From Portulaca oleracea (taxonomy: Eukaryota > Streptophyta > Magnoliopsida > Caryophyllales > Portulacaceae), in NCBI GenBank assembly GCA_029582165.1, contig CM055881.1:17536594-17600593 (forward strand): 64,000 bases of DNA, given 5' to 3'. This document shows, one piece after another, positions 34,023 through 45,808 of this stretch (within the stretch, counting starts at the first letter, position 1; each line of letters begins with the position of its first letter). The position numbers and the translations under genes were made by a program. The notes beneath the pieces were generated by a model. It saw only the letters and a program-made list of their open reading frames with translations, did no database searches and had not been told where the DNA came from.

Positions 34023-35463
34023 AATTCAAAAGGGTGTACAAGACAAAATTCAGGCCAGATGGGAACATTAAGAGACATAAAGCTAGGCTCGTAACAAGGG
34101 GTTTTCTTCAGGTCAAAGATAGGGACTACAAACACACATTTTCACCTGTGGTCAAGCTAGGAACTGTGAGGATTCTTATAGCTCTAGCTGCTGTCAAAGA
34201 ATGAGATCTTCATTCTAGCTGCTGTCAAAGAATGAGATCTTCATCAATTAGACATAAACAATGCCTTTTTGCATGGTTTCATTGAAGAAGAAGTGTACAT
34301 GCTGCCACCTCAGTGCTACAATTAGGCAAAGCCAGGAGAGGTCTGCAAGCTTGTTAGAAGTCTTTATGGCCTGAAACAGGCCTCAAGACAATGGAACCTA
34401 GAATTAACCAAGTTCCTCAACAAACAAGGCTTCAATCAATCAAATAACGATTATTCACTTTTTACCAAAATAACTGAAAAAGGTTGTGTGTATATACTTG
34501 TTTATGTTGATGATTCACTAATAACAGGTGATGACCTTGATGGCATTTCCACTCTAAAAAGATCATTGCACGATACCTTTATCATCAAAGACTTGGAAAA
34601 AGCAAGATACTTCCTAGGAATTGAGATTTGAAGATCAAGTGAGGGCATACTTTTGAATCAAAGGAAATACATTGGAGACATTTTGGATGATACAGGTCTC
34701 ATTGCCTGCAAGCCTGCAAAGTTTCCTTTACCTAAAGGACTTAAGCTTTCTCTTGACACTGGAAACATCTTGTCTGATTCAACATCTTATAGAAGAATTA
34801 TAGGCGGATTGTTGTACTTAGCACTAACTAGACTAGACACCAGCTATGGGGTTCAACATCTAAGCCAATTTCTGCAAAATCCTACAGGTCAACATTACAA
34901 TGCAGCAATCCACATCTTGAGATATCTCAAGGGAAGTATAAATAGAGGTCTTTTTTATTCCAGAAACAACTCCCTCCAAGTCTCAGCATACACTGACTCA
35001 GACTGGGGGTAGTTGTCAATTCTCTACAAGATCACTAACTGGGTATTGTGTGTTTTTAGGATCATCTCTAATCTCATGGAAGACAAAGAAGCAGAAGACT
35101 ATTTTAAAATCATCTACAGAGGCAGAATATCGAGCAATGTTAGCCACCACTTCACAGTTGGAATGGATAGTTCAGATTCTTCAAGACCTAAATGTGCCTC
35201 TAAAGACTCCCGTCACCCTCTACTATGATAACAAGGCTGCTCAAGACATAGCTGCAAATCCGGTCTTCCATGAAAGAACTAAGCACATTAGAATTGATTG
35301 CCATTATATTAGGGACAAGATCCACGAAGGGTTGATACAAACTGCTCATGTCTCTTCTAACCAGCAATTAGCAGATCTAATGACTAAAGCTTTGGGTGAA
35401 CAACAACATAACCTTCTTTCCTCAAAGTTAGGATTGTTAGAGATTCCTCCCAATTCACCTTGA
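34023..35463 (+). pseudogene. Ty1/copia reverse transcriptase-RNase H fragment
   Basis: The 3' half of a copia pol. RT motifs: [67 protein letters not shown], then VYILVYVDDSLITGDD (intact YVDD, near 34500) and KDLEKARYFLGIEI. The tail has YRRIIGGLLYLALTR and LRYLKGSINRGLFYS; RNase H shows STEAEYRAM, DNKAAQDIAANPVFHERTKH and the end ADLMTKAL. Stops or frameshifts occur at about 34201 (a 31-bp tandem duplication), 34321, 34629 and 35010. A polypurine tract (GAGGGGAGGGGG, about 35463-35479) precedes the 3' LTR at 35481. The 5' half is missing: the fragment starts at the duplication junction. Confidence 0.92.
34183..34244 (+). repeat. 31-bp tandem duplication inside copia RT
   Basis: The stretch starting TCTAGCTGCTGTCAAAGAAT occurs twice in tandem with a 31-bp period, at 34183 and 34214, and shifts the reading frame. 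Confidence 0.9.
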
Positions 35464-35480
35464 GGGGAGGGGGGGGGGGT

Positions 35481-35794
35481 TGAAAAATATATAGCTCCTG
35501 CCTCCTACTGTCCTACTAACTTATTGTTGCATTGAAGCTGCTATGAGCTACTGCTGCTATCTATTTAGCTACATCTGTTTTTTTTCTTTTTCTTATTGTT
35601 ATCTTTGTTTTCTTTAGTTTCCTGGTTAGTTATGTTGTTAGTCTTCCTCCCGTTTCTTGATTTAGTTTTGTATATATAGGACCTTAGGTTTCATATTTGT
35701 ATTTAGTGAAAGACATCTCTTCAATACAAATTCAACATTATCTCTTCTCTGATTTGCACAATTTCTCTCTTTCTCTATTTCTCAAAACTTTTCA
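35481..35794 (+). repeat. Copia 3' LTR, copy 2
   Basis: It follows the polypurine tract directly, starts TGAAAAATATATAGCTCC and probably ends TTTTCA at 35794. A TATATATAGG box lies near 35671. It matches 28957-29272 with small differences. Confidence 0.8.
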
Positions 35795-37971
35795 GAAATC
35801 AAAATCTTGTTGCCTCTCTCTCTCTCTCTCTCTTTCTCTTTCTCTGTCTGTCTTTGTGTGTGTGTGTGTATGTGTGTGTGCGGGCGCGCGCATGCGTGTG
35901 TTAATTGTGTGAAGAACAAAGTAGGGTAAAGGAAAGTGTGCCCCAATTAAAGCCTCATTTTTTTTCCTTCATAAAATAAATACTAATAAGAGGCATTGAA
36001 CAGTCTGCCTTCTCTTCACTCCTCTTTTTTTTACTAATAATCTATCCCCTATTTTTGGTTCTTCTCTCTTTCTTGAGGAAGTCCAATAAGAATCACCACT
36101 AAAACAGTGGGTTGACTCCCTTCACAGATGGCAAACCTTCCAAAAGAAAACAATCGGTCTGAATATATGGGAAAACACTAAAGAGAGAAAAAGATAGAAG
36201 GTATGGTAATGGTGGATGAAGCAGGGGAAAGGGGAAGGCTTGAGGAAGAAGATGATGGGTGAAGGTCTCTGAATTTAAATAATAAAAAGACAGGTTGATA
36301 AATTAATTGGATAGGGTTGGGTAGTTAATTAGATAGTTTAGGTGTTAATTCAACCATAAATTTATTAAACCCCTTTAATACATGTTAAAATCAGCTACAA
36401 CAAGTTTTTAGCCGGTTAGCGACAATTTTATCACAATAAACATAATTTCATGACAATTTTATACCTTTTTTTTCGAATGGAACTTTTGCCATTTTTACAT
36501 AGTTTTGTTGTACTTTTATCAGAGAATCCAATGAAGGTAATAGGAGGTTAGATTATATTCGGATGTAGTAGTTTAGTGATGGAGATCAGCCCTCACAACC
36601 TCATTTGGTGTCAGCATGCTTTGAGGCCATCCATGAATCCCAGAAGGTCCTTAACTATATCAACGGTCATTCGCCTGATGTGAGGCCATCTCTATTGTCT
36701 CAATACTTCAGAATTGAGGCCTCACACACATTTGGTCCTCTAAAGTTCGTTCATAATGTCCAAGCTTACATAGTCCGAAGGTTATTTGGGTTTATCAGAG
36801 CTATTTCAATCTGGACATGCATTGAGGACGTTTATTTGGACATTGAGGACATTTATCTATAGCCGGTTGTTCTTTTCAACGTGGTTTGTGGTTCTCTTCT
36901 ATTTGGATGTCAAGCAAGTTTATTATTGAGCTTTCCTAAATGCCAATGGTTGGTCCATTTGGAGGTCGTTTGCATTCTGCACAACTATTGCAAACTGGGT
37001 ATGTGCATGAGGACCTCATTCGGGATCAGCTTATGTTTTGGTGTTTCAACAAGGTCCTTTTGGTCTTTTCACTTGGGTTGTGTCATCTTTCTGTTTATTG
37101 GAGGTCATCAACCTTCTATGCAATCTGGACATACGCGTGAGGACATCCATCTGGAAACTGCTGAGAATTTGGACGTCCAAGGACGTTCCCTACTGGAGGA
37201 AGACTATTTGCACCTTTTTGACTTCATTTCCTGAGTTGTTGAGATCTTTCCAATTCAGTGAGGTGTTTGTCATTGAGGCCCTCTATGAAGACGTCACTTT
37301 CGAGCTGTTGAGGTCCTTCCAGCTCGTGAAGTGATTATCCAGCCTTGCCCACATGAGGAATGTTGCTCCAATTGTTCTACAAGCTTCATGAAGATGCCAT
37401 GTGTGACGCTTTTATTGGCCCTCATTATTATTGTTCTAGAAGCTTCCTAAGTTAGTTACATATTATCTTATTCTGATGTAATTAGCTAATTAAGCAAGAT
37501 TAGGATGTATTCTTTTTTCTCAAGAAACTCCTAATTAGATATCTCAGCTGGGTTTTATATATACCCACTGTGAGGTCATTGTATTCAATAACTTGATATA
37601 TGAATTTGATGAAATAGAAGAGCCTTCGATCCTCTTGTTTGTGAGTGACGTTAAACTGTCAATTTTGGTTAATTCTACTACATTATCAAGGATTTGGCAA
37701 TCCTTGTGGAGGATGTAGAGCTTGGTGACTTCAATGGTGGTGTGCCTGTTTCCATTGAGGTAATCGAGTCCATTTCCCATGTTGTTCTAGCTGTGGTGTG
37801 CCTGTATCAGCTAGAATCACAAGTTTATCTATCTTTTCTTTTTTTTTTTTGGGTCTTTGGTGCTTCTTTCATTCCGAAGAGTTGCCTTTGCTGAGCTAAC
37901 GAGGTTTGGAGGACCTCAGATGTTTTTCCAGATCAGTGCACTCTAATTCGGTTTGGTATGTGCATACATTA

Positions 37972-39068
37972 AAGATGCTCGAAGGCTCTTCTATTTCATC
38001 AAATTCATATATCACGTTGTTGAATACAATGACCTCACTGTGGGTACATATAAAACCCAGTTGAGATATCTAATTAGGAGTTTCTTGAGCAAAAAGAAAA
38101 CGTCCTAATCTTGCTTAATTAGTTAATTACATCAAAATAAGATAATATGTAACTAACATTAGGAAGCTTCTAGAACAATAATAATGAGGGCTAATAAAAG
38201 CGTCACACATGACATCTTCATGAAGCTTCTAGAACAATTGGAAGGCTCTAGAAACATCACACATGGAGCTGTCTTGTTGGAGCAACATTCCTCACGTGGG
38301 CAAGGCTGGATAATCGCTTCACGAGCTGGAAGGACCTCAACAGGTCGAAAGTGACTTCTTCATAGAGGGCCTCAATGACAAACACCTCACTGAATTGGAA
38401 AGACGTCAACAACTCAGGAAATGAAGTCAAAAAGGTACAAATAGTCTTCCTCCAGTAGGGAACGTCCTTGGACGTCCAAATTCTCAGCAGTTTCCAGATG
38501 GATGTCCTCACGCCTATAACCAGATTGCATAGAAGGTTGATGACCTCCAATAAACAGAAGATGACACAACCCAAGTGGAAAGACCAAAAGGTCCTTGAGG
38601 AAATAGCAAAAGACAAGCTGATCCCGAATGAGGTCCTCATGCACATACCTAGTTTGCAAGTTGTGCAAAATGCAAACGACCTCCAAATAGACCAACCATT
38701 GGCATTTAGGAAAGCTCAATAATAAACTCCCTTGACATCCAAATAGAAGAGAATCACAAACCACGTTGAAAAGAACAACCGGCTCCAGATAAATGTCCTC
38801 AATGTCCAAATAAACGTCCTCAATGCATGTCCAGATTGAAATAGCTCTGATAAACCCAAATAACCTTCGGACTATGTAAGCTTGGACATTATGAACGACC
38901 TTCAAAGGACCAAATGTGTGTGACGCCTTAATTCTGAATTATTGAGACAATAGAGATGGCCTCACATCAGGCGAATGACCTTTGATATAGTTAAGGACCT
39001 TCTGGGATTCATGGATGGCCTCAAAGCATGGTGACACGAAATGAGGTTGTGAGGGCTGATCTTCATCA
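37972..39068 (-). repeat. Inverted 5' part of the second LTR
   Basis: 1097 bp complementary to the LTR from its TGATG start to CCTTCGAGC. With the following 339 bp of + LTR (39069-39407) it adds up to 1436 bp, the length of one LTR (3' LTR 1434 bp). This is therefore one LTR whose first three quarters were flipped in place. Confidence 0.88.
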
Positions 39069-39410
39069 CTCTTGTTTGTGAGTGACGTTAAACTCTCAAT
39101 TTTGGTTAATTCTACTACAGTATCAAGGATTTGGCAATCCTTGTGGTGGGTGTAGAGCTTGGTGACTTTAATGGTGGTGCGCCTGTATCCATTGAGGTAA
39201 TCGAGTCCATTGCCCTTGTTTTTCTAGCTGTGGTGTGACTGTATCAGGTAGAATCACAAGTTTATCTATCTTTTCTTATTTTTTTTGGGTCCTTGGTGCT
39301 TTTTTCATCCCGAAGAGTTGCCTTTACTGAGCTAATGAGGTCTGGAGGACCTTAGATGTGTGTCCAGATCAGTGCACTCTGATTCGGTTTTGTCTGTGTA
39401 TACATCAACT

Positions 39411-39423
39411 TGGTATTAGAGCT
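39411..39423 (+). other. PBS of the Ty3 element
   Basis: TGGTATTAGAGCT lies just after the LTR terminus TACATCA (39407); it differs from the initiator-Met PBS at one inner base. Confidence 0.78.
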
Positions 39424-39595
39424 GAGTTTCATCTTAGAGGGAGTATATTGGTGTTGATTATGATGTTGGGAAGTAGCAGAACACCTCAGGAGGTTGCAGA
39501 GCTAGCTACCACCTTGGTGATTCGTTTCTGATTCCTTTGAGCCTAAACACATCCTAAATCATCCCAAACACATAGCCACAAAAAAACCAGCAGCC

Positions 39596-41514
39596 ATGAC
39601 TTTCAGCAAGCCTTCATCTCGAGAGAATGATCTGATTTTGAAGAAGAAAAGGAGATTGAAGCGTGAGGTTGAATTTCTTGACCTCAATATGCTACAATTG
39701 GAGATGGATTGGTGTGAATTTGATTATAATACCAAGAAGTTATGTGAACCACTCCTGGTTCAAGAGAAGGAACATAAAATTCGAGAGGAACCCAAAATTC
39801 ATTTTGATTTCCCTCTAGAAATTGATGATGCGACAGAAGTTGTTGAGGCCATTTTTTCGTTTAAGGTTCAATCTCAAGAACATGAACACGAGGTTGATTT
39901 TAATCATCCTCCAATTTTTGATGTGTATGAAGATGAAGAAGAGTGTGAACCTTTGGAGGATCCTGTCTGTGATAAGGAGGTTGAGGACTGTCTGTCCTTG
40001 ACACAGCCAATGACCTTAGGGTTCTGTCAGCATTGGCAGAATCTGAACCTCAACTCGTGATTATGAACATCATGTCATCTTTTGGTGCTACAAGGATGAG
40101 AATGGAGAATGAAGCTTCCAATGGCTTCAATGTGGAGCTGGTTTATTTCCAACCAAGGTCACTTCTATGGGTGAACTTGGAGGTGATAAGAAGACCAAAG
40201 CGAAAGAGGTGGAAGCGAAGGAGGTCAAAGTATGAGGAATGGAGTATCAAGCCCCCAACAAGTTCAATGGAGGAGATCATCATTTTTATTGGTGATGTTG
40301 ATTTTCCGGCCTTGATCCTTTTCAAGTCAATTGGTGTCCAATATTTTGGTCAAGGTATGGGATCTCAAGAATTTCCTTACTACATTATTTCATTGGGCAT
40401 GAATGAAGCATACTTGCGAATATTTTGGAGTTTCATGAATGCATGTTTTGTGAAATTTCATGTGCTTTGGTGTTGTGTTGAGAAGGTTATCATGATTATA
40501 CAACTTTGGTTGAGTCAAGATAGTGGAAAAGAAGTTAAGTCGTATTATCTTGATGTTATGAGCTTTGATGATGCTTGTTGTGGATTAGTGTGGAATGTTG
40601 TTAAGGCCTTGATCATATGTTCTATACTGGGGAGTATGCCTTGGATGTTTACTGTGGAAGTTGTGCTTGGAGGCACATTGTCGTGTCATACCTTCACCAT
40701 GTTTAGCAAGAGAAGCATCTATATCGCATATCCTTTTGCTCAAATTGTTAGATGTTCTGTCTTGAGGCCCTCCAAACAGTCAAGAACTGATTTGCACATT
40801 CCTTACCAACCTTGGTTCGTCATTAATCCTACTATCACCCCTCTACTCAAGCCACCACTGTCTTTAGCCCACAAAACAGCCCCAAAAGCCCCACAAAAAT
40901 CCCTCATACCAAATAACTTCCTATTCAACAAGGGGAGTCCCGAAACCTACCTTCCATGTCCCTTTACCTATACATCATCACCCTCCATAAATGAACCAAT
41001 TCTCAAAATCCACCAACCTATGCTTTTGTCCTTAAGGCCCTGGTTTTTAAAATTCCTTAACACGACTAAGGACCTTATTCTCCTAAACCAAAACACAAAT
41101 CCAAACTCCTCAAATAGCCATCCCTTCCTTACCCATCCTTTGGAACACTATCCTTATGTGTTTCCGGAAGAAAAACCCTCTGGTATACCTCCTGAATATA
41201 AGTTTCGGCATGAATGGAAGAAGGGAGCTAAATTTCATGATTTTGCTCACAAGAGAAAGAAGAAGATGGGTTTTCTTTCGGGAGATCTTTTTTGGATCTA
41301 CCTAAAAAGGACAGATTTCGATCCAAGAGGAAAGGAAGGTTGGTTCCAAGAGCTGAAGGTTCCTTTGAGGTCCTTGGGAAGGTGGGAAACAAAGTTCACA
41401 AGTTAGATTTTTCAGATGAACTTGGTGGAAGTGCAACCTTCCATGTAACTGATTTGAGGCCATACTATTGTGAGGTAGAGGACTTTCCAAGTTTGAGGAC
41501 AAACTTTTCTCAAC
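39596..41514 (+). pseudogene. Ty3 polyprotein remnant fused across an RT-integrase deletion
   Basis: The first frame (39596-40060, 154 codons) starts MTFSKPSSREND and ends with an acidic linker, HPPIFDVYEDEEECEPLED, like the spacer between protease and RT in plant Ty3 polyproteins. A 457-codon frame (40033-41406) carries YPYVFPEEKPSGIPPE, the RT entry motif (DVFPEELPxGLPP in relatives), then within a few dozen residues GDLFWIYL. A frameshift leads to DRFRSKRKGRLVPRAEGSFE and SATFHVTDLRPYY, the integrase C-terminal chromatin-proximal module (frame 41292-). Hence RT, RNase H and the integrase core were deleted between two homologous polyprotein points, and no Gag zinc knuckle or protease is visible. 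The 457-codon openness is probably chance plus low decay; the middle (about 40100-41100) matches nothing I recognise. Confidence 0.72.
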
Positions 41515-41524
41515 TTGGGGGGAA

Positions 41525-42958
41525 TGATGGAGATCAGCCCTCACAACCTCATTTGGTGTCAGCATGCTTTGAGGCCATCCATGAATGCCAGAAGGTCCTT
41601 AACTATATCAAAGGTCATTCGCCTGATGTAAGGCCATCTCTATTGTCTCAATACTTCAGAATTGAGGCCTCACACACATTTGGTCCTTTGAAGGTCGTTC
41701 ATAATGTCCAAGCTTACATAGTCCGAAGGTTATTTGGGTTTATCAGAGCTATTTCAATCTGGACATGCATTGAGGATGTTTAGTTGGACATTGAGGACAT
41801 TTATCGGGAGCCGGTTGTTCTTTTCAATGTGGTTTGTGATTCTCTTCTATTTCGATGTCAAGGAAGTTTATTATTGAGCTTTCCTAAATGCCAATGGTTG
41901 GTCCATTTGGAGGTCGTTTGCATTCTGCACAACTATTGCAAACTGGGTATGTGCATGAGGAACTCATTCGGGATCAACTTGTCTTTTGGTGTTTCAGCAA
42001 GGTCCTTTTGGTCTTTTCACTAGGGTTGTGTCATCTTTCTGTTTATTGGAGGTCATCAACCTTCTATGCAATCTGGATATACGCCTGAGGACATCCATCT
42101 GGAAACTGCTGAGAATTTGGACGTCCAAGGAAGTTCCCTACTGGAGGAAGACTATTTGCACCCTTTTTTACTTCATTTCCTGAGTTGTTGAGGTCTTTCC
42201 AATTCAGTGAGGTGTTTGTCATTGAGGCCCTCTATGAAGACGTCACTTTCGAGCTGTTGAGGTCCTTCCAGCTCGTCAGGTGATTATCCAGCCTTGCCCA
42301 CGTGAGGAATGTTGCTCCAACAAGAAAGCGCCATGTGTGATGTTTCTAGAGCATTCCAATTGTTCTAAAAGCTTCATGAAGATGCCATGTGTGACGCTTT
42401 TATTAGCCCTCATTGTTATTGTTCTAGAAGCTTCCTATGTTAGTTACATATTATCTTATTCTGATGTAATTAGCTAATTAAGCAAGATTAGGACGTTTTC
42501 TTTTTGCTCAAGAAACTCCTAATTAGATATCTCAGCTGGGTTTTATATATACCCACTGTGAGGTCATTGTATTCAATAACTTGATATATGAATTTGATGA
42601 AATATAAGAGCCTTCGAGCCTCTTGTTTGTGAGTGACGTTAAACCCTCAATTTTTGTTAATTCTACTACAGTATCAATGATTTGGCAATCCTTGTGGTGG
42701 GTGTAGAGCTTGGTGACTTCAATGGTGGTGCGCCTGTATCCATTGAGGTAATCGAGTCCATTGCCCTTGTTGTTCTAGCTGTGGTGTGCCTGTATCAGCT
42801 AGAATCACAAGTTTATCTATCTTTTCTTGTTTGTTTTGGGTCCTTGGTGCTTCTTTCATCCCGAAGAGTTGCCTTTGTTGAGCTAACGAGGTATGGAGGA
42901 CCTCAGATGTGTGTCCAGATCAGTGCACTCTGATTCGGTTTAGTTTGTGCATACATCG
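41525..42958 (+). repeat. 3' LTR of the Ty3 element
   Basis: The start TGATGGAGATCAGCCC directly follows the polypurine tract; length is 1434 bp. The promoter box TTTTATATATACCC lies at about 42541. It is the reference copy for the other LTR copies in 30.0-39.4 kb. Confidence 0.9.
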
Positions 42959-42963
42959 TTTAG

Positions 42964-43720
42964 TTTCCTTCAATTTCTTTAATTGACTTTCCTATTTCAA
43001 GTTTTGGATTCCACTTTACAAATTGTTATTGTATGACTTCAGTGTCTCGATTGGAGTTAGCATTTGGTTGTTGGTACTAAATTTACATGCTATTAGTTTA
43101 AGTCGTTTATTTTGGTCTCTATTTCTCTAGCTGCAAGGTCACGTAATTGGAGTTTGTTTGTAGGTTATATAGTACTCGAATTTTGTTGGATTCAAGTTTG
43201 ATTTACATTTTTTTCTGTCGTACCTGAGTTCAAGGCCATTAACATATCTTATCGTTGGTTTGATAGAACTATAAATGTCATTTGCTCTAAAAGCACCGCT
43301 TAAATGGTAAAACCACCCCTGTATTTCCTAGAAGCTGTTGAGGAGGCCTTATAGAATCTTCATCAGGTTAGACTTTTTTATATATCTTCTTAGTTAGGCA
43401 TCTATTCATCCTATCGCCTTATTTGATTCTTTGTTGTTATATTGTTTTTCTCTTTTATTTTACTTTTTTTTTGGGGGGGGGGGGGAGGATGGGTGTTTCT
43501 CGAGTGTGAAAGTTGGAGAAACTGGATGTGATGGTTTTTTTTTTTTTTTTTTTTAATGATTGATGTGAATGTTGTCATTTAAGTGTTTTGGAAGGGTAGT
43601 CTCTCATTTAGGTTAGCAAGGGATGAATTAATCTATGAAAAGTTGAGTTAATTAGAGAGGTGTATTAGGTATTTGGGTTGAAGTTAAGAGGAGAGGTACT
43701 GTTTATTGCGAAAGCAGTGC
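42964..43720. other. Spacer between two LTR elements
   Basis: No coding evidence. It includes a T-rich/G-run stretch (G13 near 43475, T20 near 43536) typical of slippage-prone DNA. Confidence 0.4.
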
Positions 43721-43725
43721 CTACT

Positions 43726-44285
43726 TATAGATACCAGGTATTTGCATATAGATATGTAGCACGAACTATATAGTGCAAGGCAGAAATAAAGAAGAAGAAA
43801 CTGATCAATAAGCGTAGTTACATGCACTTTACATGTACAAAGTCACATAAAACACATGCATTATCACATGTGGAAGATAATTACATGCACATTTTTTTAC
43901 TTAAAAAAGGAAGCCATGCAAGCTACGTGAAACACATGTAAAGAAGTCCTAAGTTCAAAGCCTCACAAAAACATTCTTAAAAGCTTAAATAAGAGACCCA
44001 CCATCCAAAGGTGTGGACAAGCTAAATTCGATGACTACCTATTAATTGCCGACCAAGGGATGCATGGACGAAGCCAGATACATCCCTCCCCTCTGTTAAA
44101 GGACGATCGACCCTTAATGGTGTCCACACCTAGGTTCATTCACCCACGTGTTGCCAACCACCAAGGACACCCCCCTTGCCACCATGAATTTTGTGCCAGG
44201 TTAACTTCGTGAATGAAGTGCATATATGTGCATGAATGATGAAGCCTCTCCTGAGCCTATAAATACTACCTCTCTTGAAGCCAAG
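43726..44285 (+). repeat. Left LTR, U3 only
   Basis: It matches the right LTR from its first base to CTCTTGAAGCCAA, about 20 bases past the TATA box (CCTATAAATACTACC, 44256-44270), and then stops. R and U5 are absent. It also keeps about 260 bp (about 43932-44195) deleted from the right LTR between short TGA direct repeats. Confidence 0.78.
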
Positions 44286-44379
44286 AGTAAAAAAACTAAG
44301 AGAAACTAAGGGAAAATAATACCACACCCTGTTGGATTCATAATTACTACTAGAGGTTCAAAAGAAGAAAAAAGGTGAA

Positions 44380-45706
44380 AAGGAAACGTACCGGCGAAGA
44401 GAATCGTTAATTCTTATAAGACCATTCAGGTCTTTGAAGTGATAGTTTGGACGACCGTAATATTTTGAATTTGACCATCGTTGAGCAGCAGAAACACGCA
44501 GATCATTGCAGTTAGTCCCACCAACTATATGGAGAAAGTGCGCTAAGGCCCACACCTGCACACCAAGAAAGACCTTATAAGGATTAAAAGGGAATTTTGC
44601 ACACTATAAAATTTCTAAAAGAAATGTCATGGAGCATACCTTCAGGACTCGCCAAAGGCTGTTATCCTGGTTTAGCAACTTCGCTTCAGTGGACCTCGGG
44701 CGACCAACCGTATCAGAACCAGTGGGAGGAAACACGCATCCCTCTCACCAAGTGGGCATAAGCAGCAGCTGCCTAGTTAAAATTTCTCACCTCGTTGTAA
44801 TTCAAGAGGTGGTGCATCCAAGAAAGGGTAATCGTGTCCCCACGAATTGTAAAGATGGTGGCATTGATGAAATGCACCAAACAGAGAAATTGACGTTGAA
44901 GAAGAGGGAGGTTCTAAAAATTTGGAATCTTCAAAACGGCCACCAGATGGGTGTACCGCAGAATGCCATTCCGACCTGCCTGCGCAGTAGCATGACGCAG
45001 AAGCTCATAAACTCGAGGGTCGACGTCCCTCCGAAATTCCAGAAACTAGTCACCCCAACCGAGGCCAGTGATCATCACGAAATCAATAAGAGTAAGCATC
45101 ATTTCATCCACTGGGAGGTGAAATGAGTTAATTTTGTCCCAAAAATGTTCCACCATGGCTTGTCCAAATATTCTCCTGCCACGGACCCTCCAAGAATCCA
45201 ACAAGTCAAGAAAGAGCCAAATCTTGCATTGCTCACTATGGATTGATAAAACTTCCACACCTTTGAGTTTTTCGACAAATCCACTACATTTTGCATGCTT
45301 CCGCATGTCTTGAAGGAGTTGTCCTATGGTTAAAAAAAAAATAAAGGTTCAAGTTTTTCTAATGGCAATTCTAGAAGCAGTGTACGTGCACTTAAAGAAA
45401 AATTTAAAGTATCATCTTACTTTAAATTCAACTTGAAGTGCTAAAACAAGCAATAGCATGCAAGTCATTTTTAATGATATCATGCTATGAAAAATAAGTT
45501 TGTGAAGAAACTGAAGCATACCAAGGTGTGAGAACGGAAGAACCATGCGTGCTTATCTTGGCAAAAAACCAATTGCGCCAGTGTGAACTCCCTACTGGGA
45601 TATTTTCTCTGTACCGTCCTTGCATACGGACGTTCTTGAACCATTGGTTGAGTAGCACGACGATGTCCTCTCCACCAAGAAGCCATTTCTTTTCAGTAAA
45701 ACCCAA
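44380..45706 (-). pseudogene. Plant mobile domain (PMD, MAIN-like) gene, antisense in the LTR element
   Basis: Minus-strand exons encode a PMD (PF10536-type) protein, a family of plant nuclear proteins and transposon passengers. Exon 1 (about 45522-45706) has WLLGGEDIVVLLNQWF and SSHWRNWFFAKIS in the 45706 frame. A donor GTATGC follows at 45521 and an acceptor AACCATAG at 45324. Exon 2 (45323 downward) has MRKHAKCSGFVEKL, WLFLDLLDSWRV, then the hallmark HFWDKINSFHLPVDEMMLTL followed by IDFVMITGL (about 45055-45150). Further down, across stops, come LCLVHFINATIFTIRGDTI, WMHHLLNYNEVRNFN and VWALAHFLHIVGGTN (44510-44561), matching the order of PMD blocks. Stops and frameshifts (for example after GLGWGD at 45046) make it a pseudogene. 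Exon 1 and exon 2 frames do not join without a shift. Confidence 0.78.
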
Positions 45707-45797
45707 AAGTACCCAAATAAACTTTTTAGAGAGAGAATAAGAAGCAAGCTAAGAAGAGCTTAGTTGAAGATTGTGATGAATGCCGAAACCAAGCTCT

Positions 45798-45808
45798 CCA
45801 TTTATAGG
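45798..45808 (-). promoter_or_regulatory. TATA box for the antisense PMD gene
   Basis: The minus strand reads CCTATAAATGG, 112 bases 5' of an ATG at 45686 (MASWWRGHRR frame) and just 5' of the PMD exon. It implies the PMD gene had its own promoter and opposed the LTR transcript. Confidence 0.6.

Larger units (their letters stand above)
35481..39529 (+). repeat. Segmental duplication, copy 2
   Basis: Direct counterpart of 28957-34022. At its right end the sequence continues into the Ty3 interior (GATTCGTTTCTGATTCC), so this copy keeps the original right context, while its left context is the original copia 3' end. Confidence 0.9.
36577..42958 (+). mobile_element. Non-autonomous Ty3/gypsy element with rearranged 5' LTR
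   Basis: The whole unit is bounded by TTTAG at 36572-36576 and 42959-42963, so it is one integration. Layout: complete LTR 36577-37971; inverted first part of an LTR 37972-39068; LTR 3' part 39069-39407; PBS 39411; interior to 41514; polypurine tract TTGGGGGGAA; 3' LTR 41525-42958. The 3' LTR ends ...CATACATCG, a change of the last A. LTRs share a TATATATA promoter box (near 42546 in the 3' LTR). RT, RNase H and most of integrase are absent. Confidence 0.85.
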
